In this document: in pieces, positions 42,042-47,911 of the stretch
Position numbering within the stretch: position 1 is the first letter of the stretch
How the letters are laid out: every line of letters begins with the position of its first letter
From: Candidatus Tenebribacter burtonii
Lineage (GTDB): Bacteria; Cloacimonadota; Cloacimonadia; Cloacimonadales; TCS61
DNA length: 47,911 nucleotides
Reading direction: 5' to 3'
Assembly: GCA_030765625.1 (NCBI GenBank)
Contig: JAVCCF010000103.1
Location: 1 to 47,911 of the forward strand
Notes under the pieces: generated by a model
Database searches by the model: none
What the model was told of the DNA's origin: nothing
The model's input: only the letters and a program-made list of their open reading frames with translations
Made by a program: the position numbers and the translations under genes

Positions 42042-43088
42042 ATGATTAACAACAGAAATACGATGGTATTGGTTTTACTAATAATCATATTTCCATTTAT
42101 TCTTTTATCACAGGAAGAAATTGAAATGAATTTAGTTGATCAGTTCCATTTTGAATATCCTAGTACAATAATAGGATTAACTTACGACGGAGAATATATC
42201 TGGATGTCTGATATAACAGCAGATTCTCTCATTGCAATTGATATGATTACTGGTGAAAAAGTATATGGTTTTCCCTTTCCTTTGGATCCAGATATTTATG
42301 GACTAACATTTGATGGAGAAAACTTCTGGGCATCTGCATCACGATTTTATCTATATAAGATATCGCATGAAGACGGTTCCATAATTACTTCATTTCAAAT
42401 TCCATATCCTATGGCTTCAAATGCACGTATAACAGAACTTACCTGGCACAATGATATTCTTTATTGTATGAATACATCTGGCTATAGTAGTGTTATCGTG
42501 GGAGTGGATGTAGAAACCATTACTTGCGTTGATACTATCGGAACAGCCATGTGTTCTACTCCGACAGGTCTAACTTTTATGAATGGATATTTTTGGCTTA
42601 ATGATTATGGTGAATTCAAGATCAGAAAAGTAAATCCAGACACATGGCAATACGAGGGCTGGTTCCCTCATTACAACTTGTGCTATGGAAATGTTGGCAT
42701 TACAAATGACGGGGAATATATGTATTGTTCGGATAACTTTCGCAATGTCTATAAATATGAGATCATTGAGAATTCTGCTATTGATGAAAACAATATTGAT
42801 ACACTTGAATATCCGATTCAAATAAGAACATATCCCAACCCTTTCAATCCAACTACAACAATTTCGTTTTCAATCCAAGAAGGTAGCAAAATTGATCTAT
42901 CAGTTTACAACATCAAAGGGCAAAAGATCAAAACTTTAGCTAATAATGAATTTATAAAAGGTTCTCACTCAATTGTGTGGAATGGTGTTGATGAATTTGG
43001 AAAAAATGTTAGTTCAGGAGTTTATCTGTATAAATTGAATGTTAATGGTAAAAATGAAGCTATGAAGAAATGCTTGCTATTAAAATAA
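42042..43088 (+). CDS. Secreted beta-propeller-like protein with PNPFNP sorting domain
   Basis: This 348-residue protein has a signal peptide (MINNRNTMVLVLLIIIFPFI to LLSQ). Repeated blades follow: TYDGEYIWMSDITADSLIAI, TFDGENFWASASRFYLYKIS, TFMNGYFWLNDYGEFKIRKV and GITNDGEYMYCSDNFRNVYK. This pattern is typical of glutamine-cyclotransferase-like or NHL/SMP-30-like propellers. The last ~75 residues are the sorting domain (RTYPNPFNPTTTISFSI, SIVWNGVDEFGKNVSSGVYL, KKCLLLK). It lies 58 nt after the beta-helix gene and may be co-expressed. Function beyond surface location is unknown. Confidence 0.82.
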   Translation: MINNRNTMVLVLLIIIFPFILLSQEEIEMNLVDQFHFEYPSTIIGLTYDGEYIWMSDITADSLIAIDMITGEKVYGFPFPLDPDIYGLTFDGENFWASASRFYLYKISHEDGSIITSFQIPYPMASNARITELTWHNDILYCMNTSGYSSVIVGVDVETITCVDTIGTAMCSTPTGLTFMNGYFWLNDYGEFKIRKVNPDTWQYEGWFPHYNLCYGNVGITNDGEYMYCSDNFRNVYKYEIIENSAIDENNIDTLEYPIQIRTYPNPFNPTTTISFSIQEGSKIDLSVYNIKGQKIKTLANNEFIKGSHSIVWNGVDEFGKNVSSGVYLYKLNVNGKNEAMKKCLLLK

Positions 43089-43163
43089 TAAACTAAAGAC
43101 TTTTTCACACTTTGTGTTTTACTCTCACTTTCGTGTAAGTCTCAAATATCTATTTCTCTCACT

Positions 43164-43685
43164 CTAATTCTTTAATTTTACTGCAATACCGTAGGCTAAA
43201 AACTCAGCAGCACTTCCAACAATACTGGTAGTCATATAGCGCAAATTAATGATAGCATCAGCACCCAGTTCTTCAGCTTGAATGATCATTCAAGCTGTGG
43301 CAACCTTACGGGCTTTTCCCATCATCGTTGTATATTCAATAAGTTCACCACCAAGAACCAGTCGTACTAAAGCAGAGAGATCGTTACCCAGCCAGATAGC
43401 AAAAATGGTGTTTCCTTTGACCAGGCCCAATATCTCCTTGATTTCCTGACAGGGTATATCTGAAGTGTTTAAAAGTAAAATTTGGGATTGAGTTACAATT
43501 GAGGGAATTTCCCTTACTGATGTTTTAATTTTCTTCTGTTCCAAAGCCACTGTAAATAGAACCAGAAGGACCCCACCCATAAGACTGAAAACTGCTATTC
43601 TCAACCATAGGGGGACAACTGGATTAACAGATACGATCACTGCCCAGATTATTCCTGCAAATATTGCTATGAAAAGCCCCAGCAC
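43164..43685 (-). pseudogene. Membrane-anchored YbjQ/UPF0145-type protein split by an in-frame TGA
   Basis: The upstream part (43290-43685) has a membrane anchor (LGLFIAIFAGIIWAVIVSVN and a second segment), then the YbjQ domain start ILLLNTSDIPCQEIKEILGL and VLGGELIEYTTMMGKARKVA. TGA interrupts at 43290-43292. In the same frame an ATG follows at once, and MIIQAEELGADAIINLRYMT to AAEFLAYGIAV supplies exactly the missing C-terminal third of the family. CGA (Arg, the usual ...ATxRMI) to TGA would explain it. No good start codon exists upstream (GTG at 43685 is a guess), so the 5' end may be damaged too. Reinitiation at the ATG could still make the second part. Confidence 0.7.
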
Positions 43686-43857
43686 AAAAGCCAGGGAACC
43701 AATTAATCGTACAATAATCGATATTTATTTAGCCAATCTGCAACTTATCTCAACAATGAAGAATGTAGCTAGTGGTTTGATGGAAAAATAATTAAAATAA
43801 TTGACAAATAAGAATGGTCTAATCTTTTTTGACTAAAATAAGTAAGGAGATATTTTA

Positions 43858-45210
43858 ATGATTGAAAATATTTTTATTGTAAACAGGCTTTCTCAGATGA
43901 AAGCTGTCAGCTCAGAGTTAAAAATTAAAATCATAAATGAATTGATACTTAATCCTGCTACAGGGCAACAATTGTCCAAAATATTTGGACTAAGTAAGCA
44001 AAAAATGCATTACACTTTAAAGACTCTTCTTGCTGCTAACCTGATTAGGATCATAAATATCGGCAATCATAAAGAAGTATATTATCGAGCCAAAGCTAAA
44101 AATTATTTTATCGATTTTTCCCTGGGTAATAACACAAGTAAAAATGAAAATAATCGCAGTCGGATCAACCAGATTTTACAATCAAACGATCTTAATCTTA
44201 CCAGTATTGCAGCCAATTTGCTGGAACATTCTTTGAAGATGACAGCTAAAGAAAAACTTCTTATAGTTAGTGGCGATTACAATATGCCATTAGTAAAAAA
44301 GATTCTGGTGGAAGCATCCAAAAGACAGATCGAAACTACTTTATTATTAAGAGATAAAGAGATGCTGAAAGCGAAACACGATCTTTTCTCATTAGCTACC
44401 TATAGTTGGGATTTTGAAAGCTTCAACAGGCTACTTAAGAATTGTAATGTTTATCTATTTCTGAATGGTGAATCAAGATTCAATCCATTGAACGATCCTG
44501 AAAAGAAAAAGATCCAGCAGAAAGCATTTGGAAAAAGCAGAGAAATTATTAAGAAAAATAGTATTAGAATAGCAATGATGGAAGGCTTGATGAAAGATGA
44601 ACTTACAGAAGAGAATATTCTTTCTGAGATTAATTTCTGGAAGTCACTCGATATAAATTATAATGAACTTACCATTGAAACTGAAAGAGCATCAAAGCAC
44701 TATTTAGATTTGAAAAAGATCAAAATTCAAACTGAGAAAGGTAGTGATTTTGTTTTCGATATCCATAAAGTGCTGTGCGATTATGGCTCATTTACAGACC
44801 TTCCCAGGCAATGTCCACTAATATCCATTCCAGGTGGAGAGGTTTTACTTATCCCTACTGAGAAAAGTTTCAACGGTATTATTACCGCAAAAACCGGGTA
44901 TCTTTATGGAAAAAGTATTCAAAACCCTACTCTAGAAATAGTTAATAATGAAATAGTAAGTTATCAGGCTGAAACAAACGAGAACCTAATTACAAAGGCA
45001 ATTTCAGAAGGTGGACCCGATGCGCGAAAGATTTCAACGATTAATATAGGAACAAACTATAATATGAACCAAGTGAATATTGATCCTCTTTATTTAAGCA
45101 GGGCAAAAGGGGTTATCAGCATCAAATGGGGAGAAAATGTTTCGATTGGAGGTTCAGTGAAAGGTGGTGTCGAATGGCAGATTCAATTGGAAAATACAAA
45201 ATGGATATAA
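43858..45210 (+). CDS. ArsR-type HTH fused to a degenerate M29 aminopeptidase domain
   Basis: AAGGAG precedes the ATG. In the 450-residue product, residues ~8-75 are a winged helix-turn-helix of ArsR type: ELKIKIINELILNPATGQQL, SKIFGLSKQKMHYTLKTLLA. Residues ~130-450 follow the M29 (aminopeptidase T/leucyl aminopeptidase) fold: AKEKLLIVSGDYNMPLVKKI, SIPGGEVLLIPTEKSFNGII, STINIGTN, VISIKWGENVSIGG. Only the first metal-ligand Glu (GGEV) is kept. The usual GELGIGTN is STINIGTN, and the expected His in the strand before GDN and the H-x-D pair are missing. It is therefore probably not a peptidase but a transcription factor that senses a peptide or amino acid through a retired enzyme domain. Confidence 0.78.
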   Translation: MIENIFIVNRLSQMKAVSSELKIKIINELILNPATGQQLSKIFGLSKQKMHYTLKTLLAANLIRIINIGNHKEVYYRAKAKNYFIDFSLGNNTSKNENNRSRINQILQSNDLNLTSIAANLLEHSLKMTAKEKLLIVSGDYNMPLVKKILVEASKRQIETTLLLRDKEMLKAKHDLFSLATYSWDFESFNRLLKNCNVYLFLNGESRFNPLNDPEKKKIQQKAFGKSREIIKKNSIRIAMMEGLMKDELTEENILSEINFWKSLDINYNELTIETERASKHYLDLKKIKIQTEKGSDFVFDIHKVLCDYGSFTDLPRQCPLISIPGGEVLLIPTEKSFNGIITAKTGYLYGKSIQNPTLEIVNNEIVSYQAETNENLITKAISEGGPDARKISTINIGTNYNMNQVNIDPLYLSRAKGVISIKWGENVSIGGSVKGGVEWQIQLENTKWI

Positions 45211-45227
45211 AAAAATAGGAGAATGAA

Positions 45228-47911
45228 ATGAAGAGAATAAAGAGTGTTGTGTTGATCGGGATCATGTTGTTGCTGACCACAATGATTTGGGGACAGTGGA
45301 GTCTTGATGAAAGCTTTGAGGGTGGAATTATTCCTACAGATTGGACGATATACGATGTGAATAATGATGGTTTGCAATGGATTGCTTATCAAAATTCTGC
45401 TTATGCCAATTCAGGAGATTGGATGGCAGCAGTGGAATGTTACGACAACGATGGTGAAGACTGGCTGGTTACCCCAGCTGTAGTAATTCAGGATGGGGAT
45501 TCATTCAGCTTCTTTGCCAGAGCCTGGTTTTCCACAGAGGATTTTAATGTTCTACTTTCTACTTCCGGGAATGCCATGAATGATTTTGACATAACTTTAG
45601 AAAGCATCGTTGCGATAGAAGATGATTATGTAGAATTTACCTATGATTTAAGTCCCTATGCCGGAGAATCAATTTTTCTAGCAATTGAGTGGTTGCAGGA
45701 TACTTACAGCCTGCTGATTGATGATGTGAAAGTTGGACAACCCGAACCGAACGATGTCGGGATGCTGTCCATCAATGTACCAACTGCTCATACTTTTTTG
45801 AATTCGGAAATATATCCCGCTGGTTACATCCAAAATTACGGCACTACAGCGATCACGGCAAATTTCGCTATAACCTGTGAAATCGTGGACGATCAATCTA
45901 CAGTTGTTTACAACCATACTATCCAGCATATAGGAACTTTAGAATCAGGGGTAAGCGAATTGATCGAATTTCAGGATTCGTGGATTCCAGATGAAATCGG
46001 GATTTTTCAGGTAACAATGACAACAAATCTTACTGGTGATGCCAATCCGGCTAACGACGCGATCAGTGAAGATGTCGAAATTGTGCAGCATTACGGAACC
46101 GGCGGACCGGATGATTTCGGCTATCAATGGATAGATAGTACGGAAGAGAACGGTCCCGTGTATGATTGGATTGAGATAAGCGGAACAGGAACTTCTACCA
46201 TAATGTATGGTGTTAATCAGTTTCACGGTGATGATAATTTTTCTGAACCGATTGAATTTGGATTCGATTTTCCATTTTATGGAATTCCACGTTCCTTTTT
46301 TTATGTTGATACGAATGGTGAATTTCTTTTGGCAGAAAGTAACTGGTATGAACCTTATCCTTCAAATGGCTGGGAAAACGACGGGAATGTTTTCAATTAT
46401 GTATACCCAATCCCTGGTTATAATGCTATGCCGGCTTTAATTGCTGCTTTTTGGGATGATCTGGAAGTAGATCAAGGAATCGGAGATATTTATTTCCAAA
46501 CTTTTGGTACGGTTCCCAATAGATATTGTGTAGTTGAATGGAACAATGTCAGGTTTCATGCCGGAACCGGAGGTGATCCTACTATCTGTTTCGAAGTGAT
46601 TTTCCATGAAAATGGAGAAATGATCTTCCAATACAAAAACGTGGTCAATGGTCAAACCGGTAGCACTTGTCCGCATGACTATGGTCAGAGTACAACTGTC
46701 GCAATTCAGAATGATACGGCGGACATTGGTTTATGTTACCTGCGGGAATTGGTAGAAAATGGTCAATATTTGGGTCTCGAACCTTACGGCAATATTCTGC
46801 AGAATGAACTTGCCATCAAATTTTATACTGGTGAGGATAACAGTGCTCCCAATTTTGTTTTTGAAGAAATGGGGAATACGTTTAACAATAATTCGGAATT
46901 CTCAGTCTTAATCAATGACATGTCTTCAATTCTTTCCGATACACTTTATTATAATCTTGGCTCCGGCTGGGAAGGCATTGCTCATATTGGTTTTGTGGAA
47001 CCGAATATCTATTCCTACCAATTACCTGAAATTCCGAACAGCACAACCATTAATTATTATTTTGTTGCTACTGACGATTCTCCAGCTCAAAATAGAGGAA
47101 CTTTGCCGAATAATGCACCGGATGAATTTTATACTATAAAGATTCTGCCAACCGACGGGGTGAATGTGCTTTTTGCCTATCCCGGTAACCAGGATTGGCA
47201 ATTGATCGAATATCCCGTCTATATTGCTGCCTTAAATAATCTCCAGATTTCTTACGATATTTATAACTGGTATGAATTCGAAGATTACCGTTTTCCCGAA
47301 AACTATGATGTAATTTTCACCTATGCCAATTCTGGCAGTGTTAACGCCAAACAAGATACACTGGCTGTGGCTTTGATGGAATTTATGGATAACGGGACGA
47401 ATGAAAACCCCAAGAACGTTTTTATGGCTTCAGATGGTTTGGCATATTCTCAGCATGGTTTTCCCAACGACAAACCTTCAAAGAAATTCTATACAGCTTA
47501 CCTGCGCGGTGGATATTACGGAACGGGAACATATGGTCAACCTCCTTATGGAGGAACAAATGGCTTGAGTGGACCGGATATTATCGCTTATGAAGAAGGA
47601 AGCGTTATTGGTGTTTCAGGTTCTCCAATTGGTGTTGCTAATGTGGAGTATCCCGTTTATGCAAACAGTCCGGATGTCTTATATGTCAGGGATTGCCCAA
47701 GTTGGTATGCAGATGAAGTAATAAATCCTGAAATCAGTTCGGAAGCAACATCTCTGTTTGAAGACGGACCTGGTCCATTAGTTTCAGGACAAGCATATTG
47801 TTATCACGGAGTTTGTGCACTCTGGTTGGATAATCTCATTTATAAATCCTTTTATACCAGCTTCGATCTTTCCCAATTCACAGATGGTAATGATATCGAA
47901 ATGATCATTAC
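45228..47911 (+). CDS. Large secreted choice-of-anchor J protein (3' end beyond window)
   Basis: ATG at 45228, with AGGAG upstream, opens a frame that is unbroken to the right edge (894 codons). The protein has a signal peptide (MKRIKSVVLIGIMLLLTTMI to WGQ). A choice-of-anchor J/cleaved-adhesin jelly-roll domain follows (about 25-165, WSLDESFEGGIIPTDWTIYD to LLIDDVKVGQPE), then a CARDB-like domain (about 170-285). Next are repeated beta domains with FWDDLEVDQGIGDIYFQTFG and a region around residues 640-890 with FAYPGNQDWQLIEYPVYIAA, possibly an alpha/beta domain of gingipain-like or unknown type. A PNPFNP sorting domain is expected outside the window. It lies 17 nt after the HTH-M29 gene and could be its target or operon partner. 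Confidence 0.85.
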   Translation, partial: MKRIKSVVLIGIMLLLTTMIWGQWSLDESFEGGIIPTDWTIYDVNNDGLQWIAYQNSAYANSGDWMAAVECYDNDGEDWLVTPAVVIQDGDSFSFFARAWFSTEDFNVLLSTSGNAMNDFDITLESIVAIEDDYVEFTYDLSPYAGESIFLAIEWLQDTYSLLIDDVKVGQPEPNDVGMLSINVPTAHTFLNSEIYPAGYIQNYGTTAITANFAITCEIVDDQSTVVYNHTIQHIGTLESGVSELIEFQDSWIPDEIGIFQVTMTTNLTGDANPANDAISEDVEIVQHYGTGGPDDFGYQWIDSTEENGPVYDWIEISGTGTSTIMYGVNQFHGDDNFSEPIEFGFDFPFYGIPRSFFYVDTNGEFLLAESNWYEPYPSNGWENDGNVFNYVYPIPGYNAMPALIAAFWDDLEVDQGIGDIYFQTFGTVPNRYCVVEWNNVRFHAGTGGDPTICFEVIFHENGEMIFQYKNVVNGQTGSTCPHDYGQSTTVAIQNDTADIGLCYLRELVENGQYLGLEPYGNILQNELAIKFYTGEDNSAPNFVFEEMGNTFNNNSEFSVLINDMSSILSDTLYYNLGSGWEGIAHIGFVEPNIYSYQLPEIPNSTTINYYFVATDDSPAQNRGTLPNNAPDEFYTIKILPTDGVNVLFAYPGNQDWQLIEYPVYIAALNNLQISYDIYNWYEFEDYRFPENYDVIFTYANSGSVNAKQDTLAVALMEFMDNGTNENPKNVFMASDGLAYSQHGFPNDKPSKKFYTAYLRGGYYGTGTYGQPPYGGTNGLSGPDIIAYEEGSVIGVSGSPIGVANVEYPVYANSPDVLYVRDCPSWYADEVINPEISSEATSLFEDGPGPLVSGQAYCYHGVCALWLDNLIYKSFYTSFDLSQFTDGNDIEMII

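Overview
The window is AT-rich bacterial DNA, most likely from Cloacimonadota (candidate phylum WWE1/Cloacimonetes) or a close relative in the FCB group. Three secreted proteins share an almost identical C-terminal sorting domain with the PNPFNPTTTISFSI motif and a VWNG/KPVSSG core, which is typical of that group. The cell wall genes imply a Gram-negative type envelope with meso-DAP peptidoglycan. The taxonomic call is inference. The genetic code is standard: UGA is a genuine stop in rsmH, ftsL, murD and others.

Layout. 1-3000 (minus): a heterodimeric multidrug-type ABC exporter. In front of it lies a 15-codon leader peptide with a very strong ribosome binding site, then a strong intrinsic terminator, which is the architecture of ribosome-mediated attenuation. 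Further upstream on the same strand are a GyrI-like small-molecule-binding protein and a small unknown protein. 4.2-7.7 kb (plus): an M29 aminopeptidase followed by two HExxH proteins, one of them broken by an in-frame TGA. 7.7-8.05 kb: truncated remnants of an FMN reductase, a TPR protein and another gene. 8.05-12.05 kb: three genes on the minus strand, each followed at once by a ~130 bp repeat with integron attC features. This is an integrase-less cassette array (CALIN-like).

12.3-15 kb: a frameshifted outer-membrane-protein remnant, dispersed intergenic repeats, and a TetR regulator with a nitronate monooxygenase/FabK-type flavoenzyme. Two matching CGAC-N15-GTCG operators tie the last two together. 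15-18.4 kb (minus): a tandem-FKBP isomerase, a hypothetical protein, a GNAT, an alpha/beta hydrolase-like protein and a small membrane protein. 18.4-35.7 kb (minus): a complete division and cell wall (dcw) cluster in the order mraZ-rsmH-ftsL-ftsI-murEF(fused)-mraY-murD-ftsW-murG-[two remnant ORFs]-murC-murB-ftsQ-ftsA-ftsZ. Most junctions overlap by 1-4 nt. A terminator-like hairpin sits exactly between ftsL and ftsI, and upstream of mraZ there is a 10-bp-periodic TGAG repeat that resembles an MraZ box.

35.7-39.1 kb is mostly gene-poor: a tRNA 3'-end remnant, two ~89 bp direct repeats, and one HD-GYP cyclic-di-GMP phosphodiesterase. 39.1-40.6 kb holds a two-gene membrane/coiled-coil module of unknown role. 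40.6-43.1 kb holds two sorted secreted proteins (a beta-helix and a beta-propeller). 43.1-43.7 kb is a YbjQ-like gene split by TGA. 43.9-45.2 kb encodes an unusual fusion of an ArsR-type helix-turn-helix to an M29-peptidase-like domain that lacks most metal ligands. From 45.2 kb a large secreted protein with a choice-of-anchor J domain runs off the right edge.
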